Below, piece by piece: positions 32,887-43,427 of a stretch of DNA of 64,000 bases. A program made the position numbers and the translations under genes. The notes beneath the pieces were generated by a model that was not told where the DNA came from, did not search any database, and worked only from the letters and a program-made list of their open reading frames with translations. Source of the stretch: Macrotrachela quadricornifera (lineage: Eukaryota; Rotifera; Eurotatoria; Philodinida; Philodinidae); contig JAJEKB010021564.1 in assembly GCA_022393335.1 (NCBI GenBank), positions 268,963 to 332,962 on the forward strand. The letters run 5' to 3'. The first letter of the stretch is position 1. Each line of letters begins with the position of its first letter.

Positions 32887-34241
32887 TCATCATTCTCATT
32901 CTTAATGCTCTAATTTACTTTTCTATATTAAATTAAATCTAAAATTGTTAAAATCGTCGATTTCTCTTTGTTGTGAAATATGAACAATGAAATAAAGTAC
33001 AATTGATGTAGAAAGGAGGGGAGTAGGTTTTATAGCAAGATAGGTTCTATTTGAGAATCACAAGAAAATCTACACCAATTAAATATAATCACAAAGCTAA
33101 TTGATTCTAGTATTTATTTAGAGTATAGTTTCCCTATATCAGTAATTTTCCTGTTGATTTAACCATATAAATACTAGACGATATATAATACTTGGCTTGC
33201 ATACCTTCGATCTCGATTTTTTAAAGAAACTCCACCACCATTTTTCTACATAAATAACCCTTACTATGTCGTTCAAAAATGCCCGAACATTAGCCTTTCG
33301 AATGCATACCTTTTAGATTTTCCTAATACCACACTGGTCGTCATAGATCATTTATATACGATTTCAGGAGGTGACTCAGTTCGATGTCCACTATTGGAAA
33401 ACATTCTACTCCCAATTTTTTTCATTATTTTTTCTATTATGATTTTAAAAAATACCGAAGACGACTTTTTATATGCTTTTAGTATAACGTACACTTCAAC
33501 GGTACATAGATAATTTGAAACGTTTGTGTTATCGTTCTAAAGAGTTCTAGTAAATTTTTTGTTTAACGGCACTTAACATATGAATGTATAAAAGTGATTG
33601 ATTATCGAAGTACTATGTATCTGTAATATAACAAAACTATTTATGTAATTGAAGTTTGAAGAATATTATTTTTATGAATTATGATCAATAATCGTTTATA
33701 ATGTACACATTTGAAACACGATAGCAGAAAAATTCAATACATGTTATTAGATAGAAACGATTTATTGGTGTAAGTGGTCTCTATATTGTTCAAAGTCTTG
33801 CTAGTGCATTGTTTTAATGTGTATTCATGACGGAGAACAGATAAAAGTATAAAGGAATACACGAATGTGTATAAATGAATGACTATTTACATGAATAAAT
33901 AGTGTTCCCGTGGGTGGTAAAAAAAATATCTTGTTATGATCTTCATCTTCAGTCAGATCATAATAGTAGTATGTGCGTCATCTAACCCTAGATTTTGTGT
34001 AATCACTATATGTATTCGATATCTTTGTGTGTTTGTACTATGTTTACCAGGCCTTCGTAATCACTCTCTCTTTGTTTTGTGATATCCATCTCTACTCTGT
34101 ATTAATCCGTTCATTCATTGCTCCGGAGTATAAATAGACTGGCTTTAGTCAAAATAAAGCATGTGATAACCAACTCTATTCCTTATGTGATATAACATAT
34201 CTTTGCGTTATTTTTGAAATTGATTCCATCGTTTGCGAAAG
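32887..34241. other. Intergenic, no gene seen
   Basis: AT-rich 3' region of the GH31 gene (AAATAAAG near 32990) followed by sequence without supported frames. Confidence 0.4.
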
Positions 34242-34376
34242 ATGGATTCAAAAAGAAATTGTATTTGTTGTGGGAAACGATTTACGAGAAATGGTAAACG
34301 TCCTGTTACTATGAATTCGCTGCGGATTTTCGTCAATGCGCAGGTCTATCCAGGGTTGCCAAATCCAAATTTATAA
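34242..34376 (+). CDS. Truncated Cys-rich small frame, interrupted by an element
   Basis: ATG 34242 opens MDSKRNCICCGKRFTRNGKR, with a CxCC zinc-ligand-like start. It runs 36 residues before entering the terminus of the element at 34351 (CAGGGTTGCC) and stopping at 34374-34376. It looks like the first exon of a gene cut by the insertion. The continuation beyond 35465 was not recognised. Confidence 0.3.
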   Translation: MDSKRNCICCGKRFTRNGKRPVTMNSLRIFVNAQVYPGLPNPNL

Positions 34377-35465
34377 AACAAGGAGATCTCCGCAAAAAAA
34401 ACAGGAGAAAATTCAGGAGACTTTTATCGAAATTAGGAAGCTTTTTGGTTGTCTTTCTCGAAGGAAAATTGGAATTTTCGTTTGCGCAAGTGATTCAAAT
34501 CTTCTGCTGACAAAATAATAGCCAAATTTTTCTGTGATACTATATATGGGTGTGAACAGTCAGTGAGATACCCTATTTGTTTTCTTTCTATTATCAATTA
34601 AAGAACCTATCGATGTTCTGACTGAGTTATCACTCTCATCGCTGAACTGCTAAATTTCATATAAGAGGGCCATCAGCGGCTAATATTTGAAATTTAGCAG
34701 TTCAGCGATGGGAATGATAATTTGGTCGGAATACAGATAGGCTCTTTAACTGACAATAGAACAAAAGAAAATGAGATATCTCACTGACTTTACACGCCCA
34801 TATATATTACATGAAAAAATAGAGATAATTATGTGTTCTATATTAGTATTCATTTCACAATCATTTACAAAATATCCAAAAGAAAGTAAATAAATTCTAC
34901 TTAGAAATTGAACCAAAAATATCGGTACATAGAAACCATAAATTATCATTCATACTGTCCGTGGTATCTTAGCAATATGAGTATATTTTTCTGATGCTAG
35001 AATTTATTTCAATAAATCCTGATTGTTCAGAAACTGATCGTAAAATTTTGAACAGTTATACTGAACATTCAATTTAATTTTTAATTCTGCATCTCCAAGA
35101 TCATGCCTCATGCCATTTCGATTATTATTCCACAAAAATATCATGTGACTGAATAATGATTCACAAAAGGCGTTTGAGGATGATATAGAAAAATCGAATT
35201 GAAACAGTTTTCTAAAATTAGGAACATTGCCACAGTTTCTTAGAATAGAATTTATTTCTGAGAGTTAATTGATAACTTTAATTTTATAAATATCAACAAA
35301 ATTAACACATTTTTTAATTGATTGTTACGTTCATTAAATAGTGTGATGCTTGTGTTCTTTTCTTTCTTTTTTTTTATTTTTCTTATCTTATTTTGGTGAT
35401 TCATATTGTTGCTAAAAGTCAAGGCGAGAACAAAAATTTAGAAACCAGGAGGTTTGGCAACCCTG
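34351..35465. mobile_element. hAT-like non-autonomous element (CAGGGTTGCCAAA ends)
   Basis: The left end CAGGGTTGCCAAA and the complement of the right end are identical over 13 bases; the next bases (TTT..AAA, GGAG) are partly matched. CAGGG starts are typical of hAT termini. The flanking octamers (GGTCTATC and CTCACACA) do not match, so a target duplication is not seen. There is no transposase frame inside. A long palindrome at 34525-34818 is nested within. Confidence 0.55.
34525..34818. repeat. Long palindrome: about 135-bp arms
   Basis: The left arm (about 34525-34665) and right arm (about 34683-34818) are inverted copies with shared cores GCTGAACTGCTAAATTT, GTCAGTGAGATA and ATATATGGG. 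The loop is under 20 bp. RNA from either strand would fold into a near-complete hairpin. Confidence 0.8.
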
Positions 35466-35773
35466 CTCACACATTCACTTACCGAATGGTGAATACAACA
35501 AATCAAAAGTCTCGATAAGACTATTTTTTTTATGTATTACTTTGTGCCAAAAGAATTATTGATTTGGTATCAAAATTAAATGTTGATTAGAATGAGATAT
35601 TTTCTTTTATGAGTTACGTGACACATATTGAAGATCTAAGAAGACCACTCAAAGTTTTGGTTTTTTTGAAATTGTGTTCAATCTGGTATTATCACATGAT
35701 GCTTACTTTGTATTTGAAAACGAATGCCGAAGAAAACAAATTTTTAATGATAAAAATTTGGTGTGTAATAGGT
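34819..35773. other. No gene seen
   Basis: AT-rich. The interior of the CAGGG element runs to 35465, followed by a short spacer to the next element. Confidence 0.4.
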
Positions 35774-35809
35774 AACTATACCAGAGCTGGGCAAGTACGG
35801 ACTTTCTCG

Positions 35810-36028
35810 AGTACGAGTACGAGTACGAGTACCGACCCTTCGAGTACGAGTACGAGTATGAGTACCGACCCCTCGAGTACGAGTACGAGTACGAGTACCG
35901 ACCCCTCGAGTACGAGTACGAGTACGAGTACTAACCCCTCGAGTACGAGTACGAGTACGAGTACCAACTCCTCGAGTACGAGTACGAGTACGAGTACCAA
36001 CCTCTCGAGTACGAGTACAAGTATGAGT
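35810..36028. repeat. (GAGTAC)n-based minisatellite, left
   Basis: About six units of roughly 33 bp, each three to four GAGTAC hexamers followed by a CCRACCCCTC spacer. Subterminal position in the hAT-like element. All long frames here are artefacts. Confidence 0.9.
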
Positions 36029-36903
36029 CCAGCGAAAATCCCAATCGACCTCAAAACTTCGAATACTATTAATTCGAAACATATATTCAGACCGTTAAGC
36101 CTAGTTATCAAGTATATATAAATAGATTTCATACACGGCTTTGAAGCGGAAATAGAAATCGGTGAGGCAAACTTTTTCATGTCCGGAATCTCGTTTATCC
36201 TTTGCTGAAGTTTTTCAAAATGTCCGGGTCAGAATGTCGTGTTCTGAAAAATTTACGAAACAATCTCGATTGTCTTATGAGAAGGAACAAATGAGAGTTT
36301 ACAGGATTCGGAACTGCTTCATGGACATCTGGGGGAAGACTAGTACTTGTTTCGTCTTCAAAGGGCACAAATACGTGCCTCACCTTACTATAATATATTT
36401 TTTATCTAAGAGGAACACAGGAGCTACGTTTTATTGTGCAAAGTCGTTCGATCAGATTCTCGAGTTAAAGCTGTGCTTGTCCACAACATCGACAAAATCT
36501 CGGTAAACTCTGTAGAAGGATACTGATGTGACTCGAGAATTTGACTGAGAGATGTTACCAAATAAACCATACTAATATCTCTAAGATGCACTACTAAATT
36601 GATTGCAACATAGAAAACTAAAGTATTGTAAGGTTGAAAAACGACAATATACTCAGATATACAAAACTGATAAAAACGTGTTTTTACGTGTTACAGTGTA
36701 CACTATTTACGGTTTTAAAAAGGCTTTTCGAAAAAAACAATTTTGAGGATAATGATGTGTATAAACTTGCTCTTTTTAAAAATGAAATCGTTGTTTTTGA
36801 CGTTTTTTAGTTTTAAAAGCGCACATTTTAACAAGTTTGACGGGGTAAGCCAAGCTCGTGTCTCTATTGGATATCTGACTCCATACTTTAGAGTGCCTGA
36901 TGC

Positions 36904-37088
36904 TCGAGTACGTGTACGAGTACCAGATCCTTCGAGTACGAGTACAAGTACGAGTACCGACCCCTCGAGTACGAGTACGAGTACGAGTACCAACCTCTCG
37001 AGTACGAGTACGAGTACGAGTACCAACCCCTCGAGTACGAGTACGAGTACGAGTACCACCAAATTCGTACTCGAGTACGAGTACTTCG
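36904..37088. repeat. (GAGTAC)n-based minisatellite, right
   Basis: The same 33-bp unit as the left array and in the same orientation, about five units, ending in a short inverted GTACTCGAGTAC palindrome before the terminus. Confidence 0.9.
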
Positions 37089-37500
37089 AGTATTTTGCCC
37101 AGCTCTGAACTATACTCAGGCAACCTAGTAATATTATTTGGAAATCTATAATACAGGAAGTATCCTAATTCCAGTTGACCGCCTAAGAAGAAGTACAGAT
37201 AAACTTACACAAAAAAAGTAAAGAATAAAGACTCTTTTGTTCTATGCCTTTCGAGTATCTGGTATGTTTCACATGTTTTGTTCTCACGAAAATGAAAAGA
37301 GGAGAAAGAAGTTAACTGAAAAAATAATGCAGTAGAAATTATTCCTACAGGTATTTCTGATCATAACAATAGCAGATAGAAATGATGTTCGTTAAGATAA
37401 AGGCTATGAAAAATGTCATATGTGCGAAACTAATAGAATAGGAGAGTATTTATTCTTCGATTTTTTTTCCTTTGTTTCATTGATATTGACAGAAAATAAA

Positions 37501-38285
37501 ATGTTTTATTTTGCAGTTGTGCTATTAACTCTTGCAATTTTTCATAAAGTGACATTTGGACATAGTATAAGTTCGTCATACAGAGTGAAGTGTTTATCTA
37601 TTATGTATTTTGTTAAGATACTCTAAATAAAACGTTACTATTACTAAGTGATAATAATACACAATCAATTCAAACATTAATCGATCGTATAACACCTATC
37701 AACATCACAGTCACCTATATTCCTGATGGTATTTACAAGTATGAAGGAAAACCGAATGCATTTGAGTTTGATATCATTATATTGATGCCTGGTGCAGCTC
37801 TTAGCAAGGATATGTCTAGAAAGGGACAACAAGCAATTGTGGATGCGGTAACATTACATGAGAAAGGTCTCGTGATGACAGAGTTCTCAACATGTATAGT
37901 AGAATTTGGCATGTGGAAGATACTTTCCACAATTCAACTAGGTCAATGCATACTTGGTCCGGCTGAAGATAAACTGGAGTTTAATGTAACAGCACCTGGT
38001 CACCCTATTTGGAGTGGTATACCATCTTCATTTCGAACATCTCATCACATGATATATAGTTGGATAGCTGCATTTCCATTTGGTCAAATTAAACCGATAG
38101 CTTTAATTGATTTAGACGATTTAGGTACTTCCGCTGGTGTTATTGCACGAGATTATGAAGGTGTCGGATGTATAGTTCAGATAGCACATGCTGCACATTT
38201 TGCAAAAAAACTTGATTGGAATCAAGATGAAAATATAACAAAAATGATGATCAATTCAATCAAATGGGTTGGTAAACTTATTTGA
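37501..38285 (+). CDS. Secreted class I glutamine amidotransferase/ThuA-like protein
   Basis: Two exons. Exon 1 (37501-37564) encodes a signal peptide (MFYFAVVLLTLAIFHKVTFG). A 53-base intron (37565-37617, GTATAAGT..TTAAG) follows, and exon 2 runs to a TGA at 38283-38285. The total is 732 nt, 243 residues, with the frame preserved. The mature protein opens with a strand-like LLLLSDNN, then FDIIILMPGAAL, a QQAIVDAVTLHEKGLVMTEF segment, APGHPIWSGIPSSF and a late GCIVQIAHAAHF. This order matches bacterial secreted domains of the class I glutamine amidotransferase/ThuA-like fold, used in carbohydrate metabolism. No catalytic Cys-His-Glu triad is evident, so enzymatic activity is doubtful. The bacterial look suggests horizontal transfer (inference). 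Confidence 0.65.
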
Positions 38286-38587
38286 AATTGATGTTTTTGT
38301 TACAGAGTTGTTACTTTCTATATTATGAGAGCGGAATTGATTAATAACATTTGATGAAATAGAAAGTTTCGAAATAAAATTGATATGCATCAGAAAGTCG
38401 TTGTTCACGGTGTCTAGAATATACGTTTTCTTATTGCGTAAAAACTCATAGTTGTTTCGACGCGATCAGCTATGTAATCTATGAAAACAAATGCGAAAAC
38501 TTTGGATTTTATCCGAAAGTTATGCATACTACAAAAAGTGTATGAGACAGATGAGTCATCCTAGAATGTCTGGGCGTCAAAATTACT
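38286..38587. other. Intergenic, no gene seen
   Basis: A 300-base spacer between the amidotransferase-like gene and the mariner element. Confidence 0.4.
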
Positions 38588-38589
38588 TA

Positions 38590-39812
38590 GGGCATACTAA
38601 AAGTAGTGGCGCCGACCCTGTCATTTTTTCACAGAAGCCTTTTGAAATTTTTTTTTCTATATATTCTGATAGCCCAAGTCGAGCTCTATAATTCTATGAT
38701 ATTTCATAAATCTTCAAACAATACTCTTAAGTTTTTCTGCAAATTTTTTGAATTTTTACTTTGAAAATATACACGAAATAATTATGTAAACTGGAAAATA
38801 CAAGCGGAGCACGTGTATTTCACATGTATAAATGGAAATAAATATCAAAGAAGTTTAAAAGATAGAGAAAAGAAAAAAATATTCGACAAGTTCATGATCT
38901 TATTAATGATGATTCTTATATTACAGTTGATGAACTTGAAGCAGAAAGTGGTTTAAGTCATGGGATCATTCAACGAATTATTTCTGATCATTTGCAGTTG
39001 AAAAAAGGTACTACACGTTATGTTCCTAAACATTTGACAAATTTTCAAAAGGCTGAACGAGTACGAATATGCCAAGAAAGCTTATTAAAATTTGAACAAG
39101 GTGTTTAGAGATTATGTGATGTAGTAACGGGTGATGAATCATGGCTTTTTCACAAGCAAATCGGTAGAAAATCATCAAATGCTGCTTGGGTAGCACGTGG
39201 AGATCATCCTCCAACAGTGGCTCGACGTAATTGTTTGCGACCAGTTTTTGATGAAGCTAAGAAACAACGGCCATCCTTAGGTATTCAATCAATTAAATTG
39301 CATCATGATAATGGAAAACCACATATTCATCAAGATGTTATCAATTACCTCCAGTCGGAAGGTGTAACAGTAATGTCACATCCACCTAATTCTCCAGATC
39401 TGTCACCATGCGACTTTCGGTTATTCGATTTAATTAAACAAAACATAGGCGATCAAGATGATTCAGAATCGATGCATGAAGCTGTGATCAAATTTATGAA
39501 GTCGTTGAAAAAAGAAGACTATAGAAAAACTTTTGATAAATGAATTGAACGAATGTATTTATGTGTAAGTAACCACGGTGATTATTTTGAGCATTTAATG
39601 TAATAAAAACGTGATGAACTTACTTCAAAAATTTTTTTTTCTTACTTATTCACTGTTTTTGCTGTATTTTCAATATTATATATTGTTTGAAGATTTATGA
39701 AATAGCATAGAATTATAGAGCTCGACTTGGGCTATCAGAATATATAGAAAAAAAATTTCAAAAGGCTTCTGTGAAAAATGACAGGGTCGGCGCCACTACT
39801 TTTGGTATACCC
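38590..39812 (+). mobile_element. mariner-like transposon with long inverted repeats, TA duplication
   Basis: Terminal inverted repeats of about 140 bp (38590-38731 and 39680-39812) are nearly identical (GGGCATAC..AAAAGTAGTGGCGCC against GGGTATACC..). TA flanks both sides (38588-38589 and 39813-39814), as required for Tc1/mariner insertion. The interior holds one plus-strand transposase relic. The good match between the ends suggests relatively recent movement. Confidence 0.95.
38848..39543 (+). pseudogene. mariner transposase, inactivated
   Basis: The readable pieces follow the order of mariner transposases: an HTH part (VDELEAESGLSHGIIQRIIS, LQLKKGTTRYVPKHL), the first catalytic block (TGDESWLFH, first Asp) and the second (KLHHDNGKPHIH, second Asp). 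The third is SPDLSPCDFRLFDLIK, with the final Asp in the mariner D34D spacing. An in-frame TAG lies at about 39106-39108. About 55 codons between the first catalytic block (ending ARR) and NCLRPVFDE are deleted compared with the usual family. The start region is also degraded. No functional product is expected. Confidence 0.9.
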
Positions 39813-39814
39813 TA

Positions 39815-40338
39815 TGTAACTCCACCCACTTCACATCCTCACATTTAACTAAAAAATTTGAATATGAGGATGTCTTGCCTGTACATGAATTTATTTTTAG
39901 CAGGTAAATGCAATTCAAAATGCTTATATATCGAGTTGTAGAAATTTCCACAGGTTATCCGAACATATAATTACTTTTCTCAAAATATTGACTGACAGTA
40001 ATGATTTATTAAAACTATTGTGTACAACTATTTTTGACCAGACAGATATATAGAAGTCTTATTTGTGATCTATTTTGATCATTAGAATATATTCCCTCTA
40101 TATATTAGAATTAAACCGTCTGATAAGATATTCAAACAAGATCAAAATCGTGATCATGGTGTGCTTCTTAACTCAGCTACTCTTAAAATAAGAGAATTCT
40201 ATATCAAAGGCATTCTCGTCTTTTATTTAAGTACTTTGAGATCACATTACAGCCTCTCATCAATCTCTCCAATTGAGGTTAGTTCAAGAGGAGAAAATGA
40301 TATAAATGTAATCAAGCTATTTACTCGATGAAAAAAAT
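39815..40338. other. Intergenic, no gene seen
   Basis: Spacer between the mariner and the 3' end of the minus-strand sulfotransferase gene. Confidence 0.4.
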
Positions 40339-41607
40339 TCATTCATTGCCATTATCTTCGGAGGAACCTGAAGTTGTAGATGGTGAACACAGAAACAAAT
40401 TAATATAGTCACTGTACTGCGCCTTGATATCATCATGTGTGCGATGTATATCAGCTAGACTATACGTATGTCGACCTTGTTTGCCTTGCGGATTATCACG
40501 GAGCCAATTATGAATGGCGAGTTCGAACTCGTTTGACCAGCGATAACCGAAATGGTCATAGATTCGGCGCACGGTGGCAATCGGTTGCTGCATTAACTCA
40601 TCATAGTTGACATCCAGAATTTGATGCTTTAAGTCGCATCTGCGAGTGCGAAACTCTACGATGCATTTGATCTTTTGATCAATGTACTGCAGAGTACGTG
40701 CACTCACTATGTCTCGATTTCTTGCATTATCTTCATCGAAATAAACATGTGAAAGTCCCCACAACATGCTGCAAAATGAAGGCAATACTTTGTCAAGTTG
40801 TCGATGAGTCATAACCAGTGACGCTTGCGGAAAATGATGAAGAAGAGTATCCAAGTACAGACAATGCGCGACTGATTTTAGTACCCAGTGTGATGAGGGT
40901 GCATCAACAGAATTCAACATGCGTAAAAATATCTCGTGATAATCATAGACAAAATCTTTGTTCGTTTGGTTCCAGATCCAAGTGTCGAACTCAGACTCAT
41001 GAGGACTTGGAACTGCTAACAGTGGCAACAAGATGCCTGCTTGATACAAGATATGTATATCTTCTTCAATTGGGAATTCTGGATGAGATTCTTTCAAGAA
41101 GCTCGCTCGACCAACTAATTGTTCGTCTAACTTTGCGGATAGTCCTGCTACTGCAGATCGTCGTTCGTGTTCGACAGAATTAGAGCGTTTTACTGGTGGA
41201 ACAGGCTCAATACACATGTCGGTGAAGAGTGGAGCACGACAATCCGGATCACACGCCAGTAAATTGTATAATAGTGTCGAACCTGTACGTGGAAGACCAC
41301 ATAGAATAAGTGGACCAAGATTTGGAAAATCACGTTGAAGAGATTCATTGTTCGTTGCACAATAGTTTAGCACTTGTTTACTTTGTTTATGTAGATTGCC
41401 GAGTAAAGAGAGCAACAGGTGACGACCCACAGGAGTAATTTTTGTGCTTCCAAGCACGAGTCGACGAAGTAACTCAAATGCATGTAAAATGGCACTGTGA
41501 TATCCAAAACGACTTTTCGTATGCTCAGTTAGATCATCTTCATGTAAAATCACATCTTCAAGTAGAATTGGTTGATTTAAAATAGCTTCATTGGGCATTG
41601 TGTCCAT
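40339..41607 (-). CDS. Sulfotransferase family protein
   Basis: 422 residues, ATG at 41607. The PAPS 5'-phosphosulfate-binding loop is GLPRTGSTLL (residues 104-113), and the 3'-phosphate-binding segment is VMTHRQLDKVLPSFCSML (about 265-282). Between them lies WVLKSVAHCLYLDTLLHHFP (241-260), the typical WVLKSPxHL block of the bacterial-type Sulfotransfer_3 group. A soluble enzyme: no signal peptide or membrane helix. It would transfer sulfate from PAPS to a hydroxyl or amine acceptor; the acceptor is unknown. The gene is less AT-rich than neighbouring genes and intronless, possibly marking a different origin. The C-terminus is Ser/Thr-rich (SPSTTSGSSEDN). Confidence 0.85.
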   Translation of the reverse strand: MDTMPNEAILNQPILLEDVILHEDDLTEHTKSRFGYHSAILHAFELLRRLVLGSTKITPVGRHLLLSLLGNLHKQSKQVLNYCATNNESLQRDFPNLGPLILCGLPRTGSTLLYNLLACDPDCRAPLFTDMCIEPVPPVKRSNSVEHERRSAVAGLSAKLDEQLVGRASFLKESHPEFPIEEDIHILYQAGILLPLLAVPSPHESEFDTWIWNQTNKDFVYDYHEIFLRMLNSVDAPSSHWVLKSVAHCLYLDTLLHHFPQASLVMTHRQLDKVLPSFCSMLWGLSHVYFDEDNARNRDIVSARTLQYIDQKIKCIVEFRTRRCDLKHQILDVNYDELMQQPIATVRRIYDHFGYRWSNEFELAIHNWLRDNPQGKQGRHTYSLADIHRTHDDIKAQYSDYINLFLCSPSTTSGSSEDNGNE

Positions 41608-42802
41608 ATTTGTGCAACCTGTAATATTATCTAAATCACTAAAAAGAGTATTTTACGAGTAGCTTGATATTCAGAATCGTAAAAATATTGACTGAAAAAT
41701 TAATGATCTGACATTTTCAACCTATTCGCTATTATTATCAATATTTCTTTGTCCTTTGCAACAATGTTGTCTCTGAAAGACGTATGTCTTCATCTGGATG
41801 ATGCTCAGAGTGAAAAACTGTTCAGATTGTGAAACGCTTATTATATGGTCCAATCTGGACCACTTGTGAAATGATTTCGTAATGATTGTAATCTATTAAA
41901 ACATGTACGAAACTATTGACTTCAGACGCGATTAGTTACTTAGACAATGGCTCCATTTCAACGTACCATGATAGACACTCTCCTTTTTCAACACAGAGAA
42001 TGCTTCAAATATCTTTCGAATTGTTCTTCCTTTTTTTAACACAGTACCATTTTACTTCTTAGAAAAGGTCTTTGAAATACTTTTTCAAGACTTCTAGTAT
42101 TTTTTTGGTAATAAAAAATGCAGCAACTGTAGAATACCTACCAACCATAATTTTGAATTTTGTAGACTTATATATTTTTCAACGGCTGATCTGAATGTCG
42201 ATAGAGTTCTGCTGCTTAAACAGAATTCTAAGCAAAAATTCTCATCCAATAGAAAATGAAATTATTGGACGATTGAATGATACGAGCTGATCTTAAAGTC
42301 CACAGAATTCCAAGCAGAATGCAGACGCTGTATTATATATTAGACACAAAACTACAAAACTCTGAATTCTGCTTGGTCAACATTCTGCAGCCCCTCATTC
42401 ATGGAGGTAGGAAAAAATGGTAATTCGATACATGTAGTGGGCAAGTCACTGGCATCCGAACATTTGATGAAATCAGCATGATTGGCAGGAAAGCTGAATT
42501 TTATGGAGATTGAGAACTTAGTGTAGAGTATTATAAGAACGATGATGTTTGTCTAGTTTGGAATGGCGGAAGTTTTACCATATGAAATCTTATGTGGAGA
42601 AAGTCTTTTATTTACATTACGATTGGTGTAAACATCTGGTTGTGGTGTAGTATGGAAGACCTGAAAGTACTTTGCTCAGATTAGTATCATTGTTTTAAGA
42701 TGAAAGTATGTCAGAAAGTTCATTGAAAGAGGATGCCCCTTAAAAGACATTTTTTGCGAAAGATGATATTTTTTTATATTAAAAATTCTTAATAAATCGT
42801 GT
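41608..42802. other. Intergenic, no gene seen
   Basis: AT-rich with a few short imperfect palindromes around CAGAATTC (42215-42385). No supported frame. Confidence 0.35.
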
Positions 42803-42810
42803 GTACCAGG

Positions 42811-43419
42811 CAGAGATGTCCATCGCGGCTGAAAATCTGCCGCTGCCGCGCCGCGGTCTTTTACAGCTGCTGAGGCCGCGGCGCTGCCGCGCCGCTATGG
42901 TATAAAATCAAAAAGTGCCGCGCCGCAGCCGCGCCGCTATGATATAAAATCAAAAGGTGCCGCGCCGCAGCCGCGCCGCTATGGTATAAAATCGAAAGGA
43001 GCCGCGCCGCAGCCGCGCCGCTATGGTGTAAAATCGAAAGGAGCCGCGCCGCAGCCGCGCCGCTGTGGTATAAAAACGTTGCCGCTGTCGCAGCAATATT
43101 TGAAGAAAAGGTTACAGCACTACTACTGTCACTACATGAAGAAAAAATGCCACTTTTTGGAGTTTAATTTCAGGTCTGAGGCTGGATATTTTTTAGAATT
43201 ACAGATAAAATTTCTGCAAAAAAATCGAGCCGCGTCGCTGCCGCGGTGGCTAAAAACATAAAAAGCTTCTGCCGCGCCACTGCCGCGGCGCCATTATGAG
43301 CGATGTGCCGCGCCGCGATAATCTAAAAAAAAAATCTGCCGCTGCCGCGCCGCCAACCGCGGTCGCGGCCGCGGCGCGGCAGCGGCAGCGGCGCGTCAGC
43401 GGCGCGATGGACATCTCTG
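42811..43419. mobile_element. GC-rich hAT-like MITE with exact 8-bp target duplication
   Basis: The ends CAGAGATGTCCATCGCG and CGCGATGGACATCTCTG are inverted copies with at most one change, and GTACCAGG flanks both sides exactly (42803-42810 and 43420-43427). The 609-bp body consists of CCGCGCCGC-rich repeats, including four units of about 50 bp with a TATAAAATC spacer (42880-43070), in a genome otherwise strongly AT-rich. No transposase is present. The CAGAG start and 8-bp duplication fit hAT. Open frames in it are artefacts of the repeats. Confidence 0.93.
42845..43075. repeat. CCGCGCCGC-rich minisatellite, about 50-bp units
   Basis: Four to five units, each GCCGCGCCGCAGCCGCGCCG plus CTATGGTATAAAATC-like spacer, inside the MITE. 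Confidence 0.85.
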
Positions 43420-43427
43420 GTACCAGG

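Larger units (their letters stand above)
35782..37107. mobile_element. hAT-like non-autonomous element with exact 8-bp target duplication
   Basis: The ends CAGAGCTGGGCAA and TTGCCCAGCTCTG are perfect inverted repeats. The 8-mer AACTATAC flanks both sides exactly (35774-35781 and 37108-37115). An 8-bp duplication and a CAGAG start fit the hAT superfamily. Each end carries a GAGTAC minisatellite. The 36.1-36.9 kb interior has only short frames with no recognisable transposase, so it is non-autonomous. Confidence 0.9.

Noticed and set aside
35744..36180. Long open frames on both strands across the GAGTAC arrays (TRTRTR-, LVLVLV- and STSTST-like proteins)
   Set aside because: Products of a hexamer repeat open in every frame; no complexity or domain, and they lie inside a non-autonomous hAT-like element.
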